Positions 14,793 to 24,251 of a DNA stretch of 26,292 nt are shown here, in pieces (position 1 is the first letter of the stretch; the number at the start of each line of letters is the position of its first letter). The DNA comes from an uncultured Novosphingobium sp. Its GTDB lineage: Bacteria > Pseudomonadota > Alphaproteobacteria > Sphingomonadales > Sphingomonadaceae. Under the pieces are notes generated by a model, which had not been told where the DNA came from, did no database searches, and worked only from the letters and a program-made list of their open reading frames with translations. The position numbers and the translations under genes are program-made. The stretch covers positions 1 through 26,292 of the forward strand of contig CAMPHR010000038.1 of the NCBI GenBank assembly GCA_946886075.1, in the 5' to 3' direction.

Positions 14793-16388
14793 TCAGGCAG
14801 CCGTCAGCGCAGCCTGCCGCACCGATGCATCGACATGCTCTTCGAACTGGGCGAAATTGTCGACAAACTGCTTCACCAGCTTGCCCGCCGTCTCGTCATA
14901 GGCGGCCTTGTCGGCCCAGGTCGCGCGCGGATCGAGAATGGTCGCATCAACGCCCGGCACCGCGACGGGCACCTGGAAGCCGAAATTGGGATCGACCCGG
15001 AACTCGGCATCGTTGAGGCTGCCGTCCAGCGCCGCGTTCAGCAGAGCGCGCGTCACCTTGATCGGCATGCGCTTGCCGACGCCATATTTGCCGCCGGTCC
15101 AGCCGGTGTTGACCAGCCAGCAGGTCACGCCGCCCTTGTTGATCCGGTCCTTGAGCAGATTGCCATAGACCGAGGGGTGACGCGGCATGAACGGCGCGCC
15201 GAAGCAGGTGGAGAAGGTCGCCGAAGGCTCGGTAACGCCGATTTCCGTCCCCGCCACGCGCGCGGTGTAGCCCGACAGGAAGTGGTACATCGCCTGATCC
15301 GGGGTCAACCGCGCGATCGGCGGCAGCACGCCATAGGCGTCGGCGGTTAGGAAGATGATGTTCTTCGGCACCGGACCCAGATTCTTTTCCGACGCATTCG
15401 GGATGAAGTCGATCGGATAGGAACCACGGCTGTTTTCAGCCAGGCTGTTGTCGTCAAGGTCGATCTCGCGCGTATCTTCGTCGATCACGACATTTTCCAG
15501 CACCGTGCCGAACCGCTTGGTGGTGGCGAAGATTTCCGGCTCGGCTTCGGCCGACAGGTTGATCATCTTGGCATAGCAGCCGCCTTCAAAATTGAAGACC
15601 GCCGTGTCCGACCAGCCATGCTCATCGTCGCCGATCAGCGTGCGGCTGGCGTCGGCCGACAGCGTCGTCTTGCCGGTGCCCGACAGGCCGAAGAAGACCG
15701 CCGTGTCGCCGTTCGAACCGATATTGGCGGAACAATGCATCGGCATCACGCCCTTGGTCGGCAGCAGATAATTGAGGATGCCGAAGACCGACTTCTTCAT
15801 TTCACCGGCATATTTCGTGCCGCCGATTAGGATCAGCTTCTCGCTGAAATTGACCGCGATGACGGTTTCGCTGCGCGACCCGTGACGCGCCGGGTCCGCC
15901 TTGAACGTCGGTAGGTCGATGATGGTATATTCAGGCGCAAAGCCGCTCAGCTCTTCCGCCTTGGGCCGCACCAGCAGCGTGCGGATGAAGAGGTTGTGCC
16001 AGGCGAGTTCGTTGATGACGCGGACGTTCACGCGATGCTCGGGCTGCGAACCGCCGAACAGATCGGCGACGTAAAGTTTGTCCTTCTCGCCCAGCGCCTC
16101 GAAAAAATCTGCCTTCAGCGCGGCGAAATGCTCGGGCGTCATCGGGACGTTGGTCTTACCCCACCACACGGTGGATTCGGTCTCGGCATCCTTGACGATG
16201 AACTTGTCGTTGGCGCTGCGGCCAGTGTGCTTGCCGGTCTTAACGACCAGCGGGCCATCCTTGGAAAGGACGCCCTCGCCATTTGCGATGGCGGCTTCAA
16301 CGAGCGGCGCGGTGCCGAGATTCCAATGCAATTCAGCGTTCGTGGAAATGCCCTGCTGATCCAGGGTAATTGAGGATTTGGCCTGCAC
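14793..16388 (-). CDS. pckA: Phosphoenolpyruvate carboxykinase (ATP)
   Basis: This 531-residue enzyme converts oxaloacetate and ATP to phosphoenolpyruvate, CO2 and ADP, the first step of gluconeogenesis. Diagnostic parts are the kinase P-loop GLSGTGKTT (234-242), the metal/substrate motif DDEHGWSD (254-261), [27 protein letters not shown] near the N-terminus, and YTARVAGTE late in the protein. Length is normal for the ATP class. The start is a GTG with AGGAG seven bases upstream. It is divergent from chvI across 286 bases; in Rhizobiales and sphingomonads pckA adjoins chvI/chvG, and ChvI has been linked to pckA expression in rhizobia, so joint control is plausible. Confidence 0.96.
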   Translation of the reverse strand: MQAKSSITLDQQGISTNAELHWNLGTAPLVEAAIANGEGVLSKDGPLVVKTGKHTGRSANDKFIVKDAETESTVWWGKTNVPMTPEHFAALKADFFEALGEKDKLYVADLFGGSQPEHRVNVRVINELAWHNLFIRTLLVRPKAEELSGFAPEYTIIDLPTFKADPARHGSRSETVIAVNFSEKLILIGGTKYAGEMKKSVFGILNYLLPTKGVMPMHCSANIGSNGDTAVFFGLSGTGKTTLSADASRTLIGDDEHGWSDTAVFNFEGGCYAKMINLSAEAEPEIFATTKRFGTVLENVVIDEDTREIDLDDNSLAENSRGSYPIDFIPNASEKNLGPVPKNIIFLTADAYGVLPPIARLTPDQAMYHFLSGYTARVAGTEIGVTEPSATFSTCFGAPFMPRHPSVYGNLLKDRINKGGVTCWLVNTGWTGGKYGVGKRMPIKVTRALLNAALDGSLNDAEFRVDPNFGFQVPVAVPGVDATILDPRATWADKAAYDETAGKLVKQFVDNFAQFEEHVDASVRQAALTAA

Positions 16389-16674
16389 GCCTTAGCTCCT
16401 GATGTGATTACTCCGGCCCGCCAACAACGAACGCTCGCGACCGATCCGCTCCCAGCGCCGCTTCCCCTTGTGAGCGGCAACATTCCTGCAGATGGGAGGG
16501 GCAATAAGGCTTTGCACCCCCAGCGTCAAATCCCGCCAACAAGCAGTTTATCCCAGATTAACACGGGCAAACCGCATAATAGTGCGCCTACCCCTTTCTT
16601 GCGACCGGAGCGGGCATCGTCTAACGCTGGGCAGGAAGGCCTGAGCAGGGCGGCCACGATCTTTGGGAAGAAGC

Positions 16675-17379
16675 ATGACTCCAACCATCGCCCTTGTGGA
16701 TGATGACAAGAATATCCTGACTTCCGTGTCCATCGCGCTGCAGGCCGAAGGCTTCCTGACGCGCCTCTATTCGGATCCGGAAGCGGCGCTGAAGGCGCTG
16801 CTCGACAACCCGGCCGACCTTGCCGTGTTCGACATCAAGATGCCGGGCATGGACGGCCTTGAACTGCTGCGGCGGCTGCGGGAAAAGAGCCAGATGCCGG
16901 TGATTTTCCTGACGTCGAAGACTGATGAGCTGGACGAAGCGCTGGGCCTTGCCATGGGCGCGGACGATTATATCGCGAAGCCCTTTTCCCAGCGCCTGCT
17001 GATTGCACGCATCCGCGCCATACTGCGCCGGTCGGAGGTCGGCCGGGCGGCGGACGCGAGCGACGAGCCCGCCGCCGAACCGATCATCCGCGGCCGCCTG
17101 GAAATGGACCCCGCCCGCCACCGGGTCAAATGGATGGGTCAGGATGTTACGCTCACCGTCACCGAATTCCTGATCCTTGAAACGCTCGCGACGCGGCCCG
17201 GCGTCGTCAAGAACCGCAACCAGTTGATGGATGCCGCGTATCAGGATGACGTCTATGTCGACGACCGCACCATCGACAGCCACATCAAGCGGCTCCGCCG
17301 CAAATTCCGCGAGGCCGATCCTGAATTCAACGCAATCGACACGCTCTATGGCGCCGGATATCGATTCTCCGAAGAGTGA
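16675..17379 (+). CDS. chvI: ChvI, OmpR-family response regulator
   Basis: The 234-residue protein has a receiver (acidic D9-D10-D11, phospho-acceptor D53 in [11 protein letters not shown]80, K102 in AKPF) and a C-terminal winged helix (about 135-232, with [19 protein letters not shown] and [16 protein letters not shown]). Sequence and order with chvG, hprK and pckA identify ChvI, which controls envelope, acid and carbon responses in alphaproteobacteria. ATG 16675 follows GGGAAGAAGC; the frame open from 16663 has no such site. Its end overlaps the sensor gene by 32 bases. Confidence 0.93.
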   Translation: MTPTIALVDDDKNILTSVSIALQAEGFLTRLYSDPEAALKALLDNPADLAVFDIKMPGMDGLELLRRLREKSQMPVIFLTSKTDELDEALGLAMGADDYIAKPFSQRLLIARIRAILRRSEVGRAADASDEPAAEPIIRGRLEMDPARHRVKWMGQDVTLTVTEFLILETLATRPGVVKNRNQLMDAAYQDDVYVDDRTIDSHIKRLRRKFREADPEFNAIDTLYGAGYRFSEE

Positions 17380-18943
17380 TCCACGGGACGGCGGGTTGCG
17401 CTGGTCGGGCCGCATCAGCCTGACGCCGCGCATCCTGGCGGTCAACGTGTTCGCGCTCGCCTTGCTGGCGGGAGGATTCTTTTATCTGGACAGCTACCGC
17501 ACCCGGATCGTGGACGCGCGCCTGGAGCAATCCGCGCGCGAGCTGAAGCTGCTCGCCATCGGCCTGGAGATCGCCCCAGCCAGTCAGCAAAATGCCCTGA
17601 TCGCCGCCTATGCCCGCCAGACGCGCGACCGCGTCCGCCGCTACGCGCCCGACGGGCGGCTGATCGCCGACAGCTTCACGATGGACGCGCCGCGCTACCG
17701 GCTACGCCTGCCGTCGGAAGAAGGCTGGCGGCGGCATGCCGCGCGCTTCCTCGACAAGGCGGTGGACCGCGTCGTCTTCGCCGATCGCCCGCCCAATTTC
17801 GAAGAGCCCGTCGTGGATCGGGCGGATGCCTGGCCGGAGGTACTGCTCGCCCGCAAGACCGGCCAGCCGCAGGCGACGAACCGCTATGCGCCTGATCGGA
17901 CATTCATGATCTCCGCCGCGACAAATATGAAAGACGGCGGCAGCCTGCTCGCCACCGAAAATGCGCGCGACATCACCCGCACCGTGCGCGCCGAACGCTT
18001 GAGGCTCGGCATCGTCATCGCCGCCGCCGTGCTGGCGTCGGTGCTGCTGTCGCTGTTCCTCGCGCGCACCATCGTCCAGCCGCTGCAACGTCTCGCCCGC
18101 GCCGCCGTGCGGGTCCGCCTGGGCCGCGCGCGCGAGGTTACGGTGCCCCGCCTGCCGGAACGGCGCGACGAGATCGGCATGCTCGCCCGCGCGCTGTCCG
18201 ACATGAGCCACGCGCTGCGGCAGCGGATCGACGCCACCGACGCCTTCGCCGCCGATGTAAGCCATGAGCTCAAAAACCCCATCGCCTCCCTCCGCTCCGC
18301 CCTCGACGCGCTGGAGCGGATCGACAAGCCGGAGCTGCGCGACCAGCTGATGGCGATCGCGCAGGACGATGTGCGGCGGCTCGACCGGCTCGTCACCGAC
18401 ATCGCCGAAGCGTCCCGCATCGACGCGCAGCTGTCGCGCACCCGCTTCGAGCCGATCGATCTTGGCCTCCTCATCGAACGCATGGTGGTGGCCCGCGAAG
18501 CCCGTGGGGTGCCGCGCGGCGTCCGCCTCGCCTTCGCCCGCCCGCGCAAGGATGTCGCCGTCGTCCTCGGCGAGGAGCAGCGCCTGATCCGCGTGCTCGA
18601 CAACCTCATCGACAACGCCATCTCCTTCTCGCCCGATGGCGGCCTTGTCCAGATCGTCGCGACCGTTGCCGATCATGAAGTGCTTGTGAGCGTCGAGGAT
18701 GAAGGCCCCGGCGTACCCGAGTCCCAGCGCGAGCATGTCTTCCGCCGCTTCCACAGCGTCCGCCCCGAAACGGAAAGCTTCGGCAAGCATTCGGGCCTGG
18801 GTCTCGCCATCGCCCGCTCCATCGTGGAGGGGCATCAGGGCAAGATCAGCATCGCCGACCGCGAAGACAACCGACGCGGCGCCTGTTTCATCCTCCGCCT
18901 GCCGATGGGCGTGGAACGCGATCCGGGCATTGTCTCGGAATAG
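17348..18943 (+). CDS. chvG: ChvG, membrane sensor histidine kinase
   Basis: A 531-residue kinase. It has a first membrane helix (about 29-48), a periplasmic sensor domain (about 50-217), a second helix (218-240), a HAMP region (240-292), HisKA with the phospho-accepting H306 in [15 protein letters not shown], and an ATPase domain with [11 protein letters not shown] and the glycine box [16 protein letters not shown]. It is the partner of ChvI. The start overlaps chvI by 32 bases and has no clear ribosome binding site, so translational coupling is likely; an in-frame TTG at 17396 is an alternative. In rhizobia, periplasmic ExoR binds ChvG to hold it off; no such gene is seen here. Confidence 0.92.
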   Translation: MAPDIDSPKSDPRDGGLRWSGRISLTPRILAVNVFALALLAGGFFYLDSYRTRIVDARLEQSARELKLLAIGLEIAPASQQNALIAAYARQTRDRVRRYAPDGRLIADSFTMDAPRYRLRLPSEEGWRRHAARFLDKAVDRVVFADRPPNFEEPVVDRADAWPEVLLARKTGQPQATNRYAPDRTFMISAATNMKDGGSLLATENARDITRTVRAERLRLGIVIAAAVLASVLLSLFLARTIVQPLQRLARAAVRVRLGRAREVTVPRLPERRDEIGMLARALSDMSHALRQRIDATDAFAADVSHELKNPIASLRSALDALERIDKPELRDQLMAIAQDDVRRLDRLVTDIAEASRIDAQLSRTRFEPIDLGLLIERMVVAREARGVPRGVRLAFARPRKDVAVVLGEEQRLIRVLDNLIDNAISFSPDGGLVQIVATVADHEVLVSVEDEGPGVPESQREHVFRRFHSVRPETESFGKHSGLGLAIARSIVEGHQGKISIADREDNRRGACFILRLPMGVERDPGIVSE

Positions 18944-19036
18944 GACAGCGGCCTTAAGTTTTTGACCTCTTCGCTAAATTTCCGCGTCAATTCGATTCAC
19001 ACTGGCCGCCGCAAGGTCTAAGAAGAGTGCAGGGAC

Positions 19037-19471
19037 ATGGCGGCGCAAGACTCAACCGAAACAGTGCATGCAACCAGCGTTGCGATAGGGGGACGCGGCG
19101 TCCTGCTCTACGGCCCCAGCGGCGCGGGCAAGTCCGACCTCGCGCTGCGCCTCATTGATCGTGGAGCCAAGCTCATCAGCGACGATTATACCATCGTGCA
19201 ATCGATCGGCGGGCAGCTAAGCGCGTCCGCCCCGGCAACGATCGCGGGAATGATGGAGGTACGCGGGTTGGGAGTGGTGGACATGCCCCATATCGGTGAG
19301 GCGCCGCTGGCGCTGATCATCGACCTTGCGCAACATATCGATCGCATGCCCGGCGATCCCGAAGAATGGCTCGTTGCTGGCGCCCCGCTGCCGGTGGTCA
19401 GGCTTTCCCCGTTCGAAGCCTCCGCCCCGATCAAGGTTGAACTGGCGCTCAAGGTGGCCGGACTGGCATGA
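19037..19471 (+). CDS. hprK: HPr kinase/phosphorylase, short alphaproteobacterial form
   Basis: The 144-residue protein contains only the catalytic domain: P-loop GPSGAGKSD (26-34), SDDYTIV with D49-D50, and the family signature MEVRGLGVVDM (73-83). The N-terminal domain of Gram-positive HprK (over 300 residues) is absent, as is usual in alphaproteobacteria. It phosphorylates a serine of HPr with ATP or pyrophosphate and can reverse the reaction. AGGGAC precedes the ATG. The following rapZ overlaps by four bases (ATGA), and HPr with its target serine lies 1.4 kb downstream in the same run. Confidence 0.92.
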   Translation: MAAQDSTETVHATSVAIGGRGVLLYGPSGAGKSDLALRLIDRGAKLISDDYTIVQSIGGQLSASAPATIAGMMEVRGLGVVDMPHIGEAPLALIIDLAQHIDRMPGDPEEWLVAGAPLPVVRLSPFEASAPIKVELALKVAGLA

Positions 19472-20400
19472 GCGCACCCACGCCCAAGACCATCCTGCTG
19501 GTGTCCGGCCTGTCCGGCGCAGGCAAGACGACCGCGCTCAAGACGCTCGAAGACATGGGCTGGGAAGTCGTTGATAACCTCCCCCTCCTCCTGCTCGAAC
19601 GATTGCTGGACGCGCCCGTCCCCGCCGGTCACGAAGATCTGGACGACCGACCGCTCGCGATCGGCATCGACGCGCGCACCCGTGGCTTCGATGCGCAGGC
19701 GATCGTCCAGCGCATCAAGGCGCTGCGCACCCGGCGCGGCCATGATGTGGAGACGCTTTTCCTCGACTGTTCCGACATGGAACTGGAGCGCCGCTTTGCC
19801 GAGACGCGCCGCCGCCACCCGCTCGCTTCCGACCGCCCCGCCACGCATGGATTGGCGCGCGAACGGGAGCTTACCGACCCGCTACGCCGCTGGGCGACCC
19901 ACGTCATCGACACGACCAGCCTGACCAGCAACGGCTTGCAGCAGGAAATCCGCAACCGCTTTTCGCGTGACGGGCTGTCCGCCCCGGTGCTGACCGTCAT
20001 GTCCTTCGGATTTTCGCGCGGTATCCCGCTCAACGCCGACCTCGTGTTCGACATGCGCTTCCTGCGCAACCCGCATTGGGAAGCGGACCTGCGCCCCCGC
20101 ACCGGGCTCGACCCCGATGTCGCGGCCTATATCATCGAAGATCCCGCTTATGAGGATGCCGTCCACCGCATAGAGGAATTGCTGGCGCTCCTCTTGCCCC
20201 GCTATCAGGACAGCGGCAAATCCTATGTGACCGTCGCGTTCGGCTGCACCGGGGGACGGCACCGGTCGGTCCATGTCGCCGAGCGGGTCGCCAAATACTT
20301 GCAAGAGGCGGGCTTTTCGCCCACGGTCTCGCACCGCAATATGGAATCAGCGCCCCAGGACAGTCTGGAGAAGCGCGAACCGGGAGGCCCGAAAGCTTAA
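19468..20400 (+). CDS. rapZ: RapZ-type nucleotide-binding RNase adapter protein
   Basis: The 310-residue protein has the N-terminal P-loop GLSGAGKT (14-21) with EVVDNLPLLL, and the C-terminal stretch FGCTGGRHRSVHVAERVA (258-275) that binds hexosamine phosphate in E. coli RapZ. There RapZ guides RNase E to the sRNA GlmZ; outside enterobacteria the targets are mostly unknown. Placement between hprK and the EIIA gene is standard in alphaproteobacteria and suggests a link with PTS signalling. It starts inside the hprK stop codon, and the C-terminal 25 residues are polar and probably disordered. Confidence 0.9.
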   Translation: MSAPTPKTILLVSGLSGAGKTTALKTLEDMGWEVVDNLPLLLLERLLDAPVPAGHEDLDDRPLAIGIDARTRGFDAQAIVQRIKALRTRRGHDVETLFLDCSDMELERRFAETRRRHPLASDRPATHGLARERELTDPLRRWATHVIDTTSLTSNGLQQEIRNRFSRDGLSAPVLTVMSFGFSRGIPLNADLVFDMRFLRNPHWEADLRPRTGLDPDVAAYIIEDPAYEDAVHRIEELLALLLPRYQDSGKSYVTVAFGCTGGRHRSVHVAERVAKYLQEAGFSPTVSHRNMESAPQDSLEKREPGGPKA

Positions 20401-20430
20401 ATCATGAAACAATCTGGGCCGGGTAGGTAG

Positions 20431-20835
20431 ATGATAGGACTTGTTCTCGTCACGCATGGGTCGCTGGCGACGGAATTCGTCGTCGCGATGGAGCATGTCG
20501 TCGGTCCGCAGCAGCAGATCGCGACCATCTGCATCGGCCCGGAGGACGATATGGAGGTGCGCCGCGCCGACATCGCATCGGCGGTGGAGCGGGTGAATGA
20601 CGGGTCTGGCGTCATCCTCCTTACTGACCTGTTCGGCGGCACCCCGTCGAACCTCGCCATCTCCCTGCTGAAGGCGGGCGAGATCGAGGTGATCGCGGGC
20701 ATCAACCTGCCCATGCTCATCCGCCTGGAAAGCGCGCGCAAGGTCATGGACGTGCGCCAGGCCGTCGCCGCCGCGCGGGAAGCAGGTCAAAAATATATCA
20801 GCGTCGCATCCGAATTGTTGGGCAGCACCACATGA
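20431..20835 (+). CDS. PTS EIIA component, mannose/fructose (ManX-like) family
   Basis: A 134-residue EIIA with the active-site H9 in LVLVTHG and the dimer/loop motif LLTDLFGGTPSNLAI. It would receive phosphate from HPr. No EIIB, EIIC or EIID genes occur in the window, so it is more likely a regulatory phosphoryl acceptor than a sugar importer, as proposed for the incomplete PTS of alphaproteobacteria. It follows rapZ by 30 bases and overlaps the HPr gene by four bases. Confidence 0.9.
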   Translation: MIGLVLVTHGSLATEFVVAMEHVVGPQQQIATICIGPEDDMEVRRADIASAVERVNDGSGVILLTDLFGGTPSNLAISLLKAGEIEVIAGINLPMLIRLESARKVMDVRQAVAAAREAGQKYISVASELLGSTT

Positions 20836-21104
20836 GCGAAATCAGCAGGCAAGTCCTGATCAGCAACAAGCGCGGCCTCCACGCCCGCGCCAGCGCCAAG
20901 TTCGTGACGCTGGCGAGCGGCCTTCCCGCCCAGATCACCGTGCGCAAGGATGGCAGCGAAGTGACCGGCACGTCGATCATGGGCCTCATGATGTTGGGCG
21001 CGGCGCTGGGCGACTCCATCACCATCAGTGCGCATGGACCCGATGCCGAAGAATCGCTCGGCAAGCTGGTGACGCTGGTCGAAGACAAGTTCGGCGAAGA
21101 ATAG
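20832..21104 (+). CDS. HPr phosphocarrier protein
   Basis: A 90-residue HPr with the phosphorylatable H17 in NKRGLHARASAKFV and the regulatory serine S48 in GTSIMGLMML, the site expected to be modified by the nearby HprK. Both sites present means it can be phosphorylated by EI and by HprK. Its ATG overlaps the EIIA stop (ATGA). EI (ptsI/ptsP) is not in the window. Confidence 0.93.
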   Translation: MSEISRQVLISNKRGLHARASAKFVTLASGLPAQITVRKDGSEVTGTSIMGLMMLGAALGDSITISAHGPDAEESLGKLVTLVEDKFGEE

Positions 21105-21168
21105 CTCTTCCGCGCTCCGCCCCGGCCCGATAGAGAGGCCGCCTCATCTCAGGAGCAAAGCAGGCGCA

Positions 21169-21969
21169 GTGGCACGCGAGATCACCGGATTTTCCAACCC
21201 GCTGGTGAAGCGCGTCCGCTCCTTGCGCGAAAAGAAGTTCCGCAAGGCCGAAGGGCTGTTCCTCGCCGAGGGCCTCCGCATCCTCACCGAAGCGCGCGAG
21301 GAAGGCGTGCTGCCCGAAATGCTGTTCCACGCCGGGTCCACCCACCCGCTCGCCGCTGACCTGATCGCGGCGATGGAGGCATCGGGCGGCGATGTCATCG
21401 AAACCACGCCGGACATCCTTTCCAAAATCTCCGGCAAGGACAACGCCCAGGCCGTCGTCGGCGTCTATCGCGACCGGCTCACCCCGCTGGAAAAGCTCGA
21501 CCGCAACAAGGCGGACATCTGGATCGTCGCGCAGTCGCTGCGCGATCCCGGCAACCTCGGCACCATATTGCGCACCGGCGATGCGGTGGGTGCAGGCGGC
21601 CTCATCCTGATCGACGATTGCGTCGATCCCTTCTCCGTCGAATCCGTGCGCGCATCGATGGGCGCGCTCTTCACCCAGTCGATCACCCAGGCGCGCTGGG
21701 GCGAGTTCATGCACTGGCTGCGCCAAGGCCCCGGCGAACTCATCGGCACCAGCCTCAAAGCCACGCAGGACTATCAGGAGCCGCGCTACGCCAGCCCCTC
21801 CTTCCTGCTCGTCGGCAACGAGGCGCAGGGCCTCCCCGAAAGCTACGAGGCGGAATGCGACCAGCTGGTGAAAATGCCGATGCTGGGCAAGGCCGACAGC
21901 CTCAACGCCGCCGTCGCCTGCGCCGTCATGGCTTACGAATTGCTCAACCAGAAACGGGCGAAACGATAG
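21169..21969 (+). CDS. SpoU/TrmH-family RNA 2'-O-methyltransferase
   Basis: The 266-residue protein has an N-terminal RNA-binding substrate domain (VKRVRSLREKKFRKAEGLFL) and a C-terminal SPOUT knot domain with RDPGNLGTILRTGDAVGAGG, LVGNEAQGLP and a late DSLNAAVACAVMAYEL, the three SpoU motifs. It should methylate a ribose of rRNA or tRNA using S-adenosylmethionine; the exact target is not determined. GTG 21169 is used because the motif alignment begins at once after it (AREITGFSNPLVKRV); AGGAG lies rather far upstream (about 13 bases). Confidence 0.88.
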   Translation: MAREITGFSNPLVKRVRSLREKKFRKAEGLFLAEGLRILTEAREEGVLPEMLFHAGSTHPLAADLIAAMEASGGDVIETTPDILSKISGKDNAQAVVGVYRDRLTPLEKLDRNKADIWIVAQSLRDPGNLGTILRTGDAVGAGGLILIDDCVDPFSVESVRASMGALFTQSITQARWGEFMHWLRQGPGELIGTSLKATQDYQEPRYASPSFLLVGNEAQGLPESYEAECDQLVKMPMLGKADSLNAAVACAVMAYELLNQKRAKR

Positions 21970-21974
21970 GAATA

Positions 21975-22080
21975 TTTAAACCACCCCTCCCCCGTTCGGG
22001 CTGAGCCTGTCGAAGCCCTTCTCTTCTTAGAAAGAGTGCCCTTCGACCAACTCAGGGCGAACGGAGGGGAGGTGGTTAAA
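21975..22080. repeat. Long nested inverted repeat, CGTTCG...CGAACG family
   Basis: The outer arms TTTAAACCACCCCTCCCCCG and GGAGGGGAGGTGGTTAAA pair, then GTTCGGGCTGAGCCTGTCGAA pairs with the region ending CAGGGCGAAC, and CTCTTcTTAGAAAGAG forms the tip, so the entire 106 bases can fold into one long imperfect stem. The CTGAGCCTGTCGAAG core is a frequent dispersed motif in sphingomonads (recalled, not checked). It occupies the gap before the MFS gene. Confidence 0.8.
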
Positions 22081-22102
22081 AATACAGGGGGACAGAGGCA
22101 CA

Positions 22103-23377
22103 ATGGCAAGTGAAGGAATAGGCGCAATGCTGCGCCACAAGCGCGTACTCGCCGCGAGCCTCATCGGCACGGCGGTCGAATTTTACGACTTCTACATCTA
22201 CGCCACCGCCGCCAGCCTGGTGTTCGGCCCGCTCTTCTTCCCCGCCTCCTCCCCTTCGGCGCAGTTGCTCGCCGCCTATGGCAGCCTCGCCCTCGCCTTC
22301 TTCGCCCGCCCCCTGGGTGCAGCAGTGTTCGGCCATTATGGCGACCGCATCGGGCGCAAGGCGACGCTCGTCACCTCGCTCATACTGATGGGCGGATCGA
22401 CGCTCGCCATCGGCTTCCTCCCCACCTACCAGATGATCGGCTGGTGGGCGCCGCTGATCCTCTGCATCCTGCGTTTCGGCCAAGGGTTCGGCCTGGGCGG
22501 AGAATGGGGCGGCGCAGCGCTACTGGCGGTCGAAAACGCCCCGCCCGGATGGCGCGCGCGCTTCGGCATGTTCCCGCAATTGGGCGCACCAGTCGGCTTC
22601 CTCGCTGCCAACGGCCTGTTCCTGATCCTCGGCATGTTCCTGACTGACGCCGATTTCTTCGCCTGGGGCTGGCGCCTGCCCTTCCTCGGCAGCGCGGTGC
22701 TGGTATTCCTCGGCCTCTGGGTGCGCCTCAAGCTCACGGAAACGCCAGAGTTCGCCGCCGCGCAAGCCGAAGCCCCGCCGCCCGCGCTCCCACTCGCGTC
22801 GCTTCTCTCCAACCATCTCGGCGCCGCGATCGCAGGCACCTTCGCGGTCGTCGCCTGCTTCGCCGTCTATTATATCGCCACCGCCTTCGCACTCGGCTAC
22901 GGCACGACCACGCTCAAGATCGACCGCGAAACCTTCCTGGCGATCCAGCTCGGCGCAATCCTGTTCATGGGGCTAAGCATCGTCATCGCCGGATGGTGGG
23001 CGGACAAGACCAGCCCCACGCGGGTTCTGGTCGCGGGCTGCATCGGCACCGTGCTGATGGGCATCATCTTCGGCCCCGCCATGGGCACCGGCCAGTTGCT
23101 GCCGATCTTCCTGATCCTCAGCCTCGCGCTGTTCCTGATGGGTTTCGTCTACGGCCCGCTCGGCGCTTACCTTCCCCACCTCTTCCCGGTCCAGCTGCGC
23201 TATACCGGCGCATCCTTCTCCTTCAATCTTGGCGGCATCATCGGCGGCGCCCTCGCGCCGATCGTCGCGACCTGGCTGATCCAGGTGCAGGGCGTGGAAC
23301 TGGTCGGGCTCTATATGTCGGCGGCGGCGGCAATCAGCCTGGGCGGGCTGTGGTTTACAAGCAGAAGACCCAGCTGA
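22103..23377 (+). CDS. MFS transporter, metabolite:H+ symporter (MHS) type
   Basis: The 424-residue protein has about twelve membrane helices. The start LIGTAVEFYDFYIYATAA, the loop GHYGDRIGRKATLV between helices 2 and 3, RFGQGFGLGGEWGGAALLAVE in helix 4-5, and YGPLGAYLPHLFPVQLRYTG in the second half are the marks of the ProP/ShiA/KgtP-type symporters, which take up organic acids, shikimate or osmolytes with protons. The substrate cannot be named. It stands alone between a long palindrome and a convergent gene; the ATG follows ACAGAGG. Confidence 0.88.
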   Translation: MASEGIGAMLRHKRVLAASLIGTAVEFYDFYIYATAASLVFGPLFFPASSPSAQLLAAYGSLALAFFARPLGAAVFGHYGDRIGRKATLVTSLILMGGSTLAIGFLPTYQMIGWWAPLILCILRFGQGFGLGGEWGGAALLAVENAPPGWRARFGMFPQLGAPVGFLAANGLFLILGMFLTDADFFAWGWRLPFLGSAVLVFLGLWVRLKLTETPEFAAAQAEAPPPALPLASLLSNHLGAAIAGTFAVVACFAVYYIATAFALGYGTTTLKIDRETFLAIQLGAILFMGLSIVIAGWWADKTSPTRVLVAGCIGTVLMGIIFGPAMGTGQLLPIFLILSLALFLMGFVYGPLGAYLPHLFPVQLRYTGASFSFNLGGIIGGALAPIVATWLIQVQGVELVGLYMSAAAAISLGGLWFTSRRPS

Positions 23378-23410
23378 CCCGCCAAGGGAGGGGGATCCCG
23401 CTCGGGCCGG

Positions 23411-23725
23411 CTAAGCCCCGCCCTTCCCCTGCTTGTCGATCAGCACGGCCTGCTGCCATCGGCTGGGCGCCTTGTCGGTGCGATGAATGCACCCTGCCCA
23501 GCAGCAGGGACGTTTTTTGCCCTCCAGCAATTCCTCGCCAGTCCGTTCGATGCGGCGCTGACGGGTCTTGGCCTGTTTCGCGTCCTCTACCCAGCAAATA
23601 AACTCATTGCGCCCCAGCGGCGTCAGCCCCTCCCACAGCGCGAGAAGGCACGGATCGGACTGCAACGCCGCCTGCAGGTCTTCGCCCGCCACATGCACGG
23701 TTCCTTGTGGAAAAGCCTTCGCCAC
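23411..23725 (-). CDS. YdeI/OmpD-associated family protein
   Basis: A 104-residue protein. The helical stretch DLQAALQSDPCLLALWEGLT followed by GRNEFICWVEDAKQAKTRQR and RIERTGEELLEGKKRPCCW matches the bacteriocin-protection YdeI/OmpD-associated family (the Trp-Glu-Leu-Thr and arginine-rich helix pattern). The function is not known at molecular level. A GTG at 23725 preceded by GGGAG six bases upstream gives the natural N-terminus (AKAFPQGTVHV), while the frame open to 23830 would run into the rplS terminator, so 23725 is chosen. It converges with the MFS gene. Confidence 0.7.
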   Translation of the reverse strand: MAKAFPQGTVHVAGEDLQAALQSDPCLLALWEGLTPLGRNEFICWVEDAKQAKTRQRRIERTGEELLEGKKRPCCWAGCIHRTDKAPSRWQQAVLIDKQGKGGA

Positions 23726-23800
23726 GACCGTCTCCCTCGATGCGTGGCGACAGTGAGCGGTCCGTCCGCCCATGTCCATAGCCGCCGCGCATTGTGCATA

Positions 23801-23836
23801 AACAGAAACAGGCGGCGCTCCGGAGAGCACCGCCTG
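23801..23836 (-). terminator. Rho-independent terminator of the ribosomal operon, after rplS
   Basis: On the minus strand CAGGCGGTGCTC pairs with GAGCGCCGCCTG around TCCG (twelve pairs, one G-U), followed by TTTCTGTTT. It lies 35 bases after the rplS stop and closes the rpsP-rimM-trmD-rplS operon. Confidence 0.78.
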
Positions 23837-23871
23837 CCAATCTTTCGCAAGCCATCAAGCCGCGAGGAAAA

Positions 23872-24240
23872 TCAATCCTCGGTGCGGACGTCGCGACGCT
23901 CGGCGATGCGAGCGCGCTTGCCGGTGCGGCCGCGCAGATAGTAGAGCTTCGCACGACGCACGACGCCACGGCGGACGACAGTGATCGAATCGATGTTCGG
24001 CGAGTAGAGCGGGAACACGCGCTCCACGCCCTCACCGAACGAAATCTTGCGCACGGTGAAGTTGCTGCCCATGCCCTTGTTCGAACGCGCGATGCACACG
24101 CCTTCGTAATTCTGGACGCGGCTGCGCTCGCCTTCGACGACCTTCACGCCGACGCGCAGCGTGTCACCGGGGCGGAATTCCGGGATATCCCTGGCGAGAG
24201 CCGCGATATTCTCGGCCTCGATCTGCTGGATCAAGTTCAT
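23872..24240 (-). CDS. rplS: 50S ribosomal protein L19
   Basis: The 122-residue protein matches bacterial L19 throughout: [40 protein letters not shown], and [17 protein letters not shown] followed by [17 protein letters not shown]19 lies at the 30S-50S interface. The C-terminus is slightly acidic and short. An AGGA site is nine bases before ATG 24240. It is the last gene of the operon, 11 bases after trmD. Confidence 0.97.
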   Translation of the reverse strand: MNLIQQIEAENIAALARDIPEFRPGDTLRVGVKVVEGERSRVQNYEGVCIARSNKGMGSNFTVRKISFGEGVERVFPLYSPNIDSITVVRRGVVRRAKLYYLRGRTGKRARIAERRDVRTED

Positions 24241-24251
24241 GACTTAAAGTC

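Noticed and set aside
17702..18835. 377-codon minus-strand frame opposite chvG
   Set aside because: Shadow of chvG; no recognisable domain.
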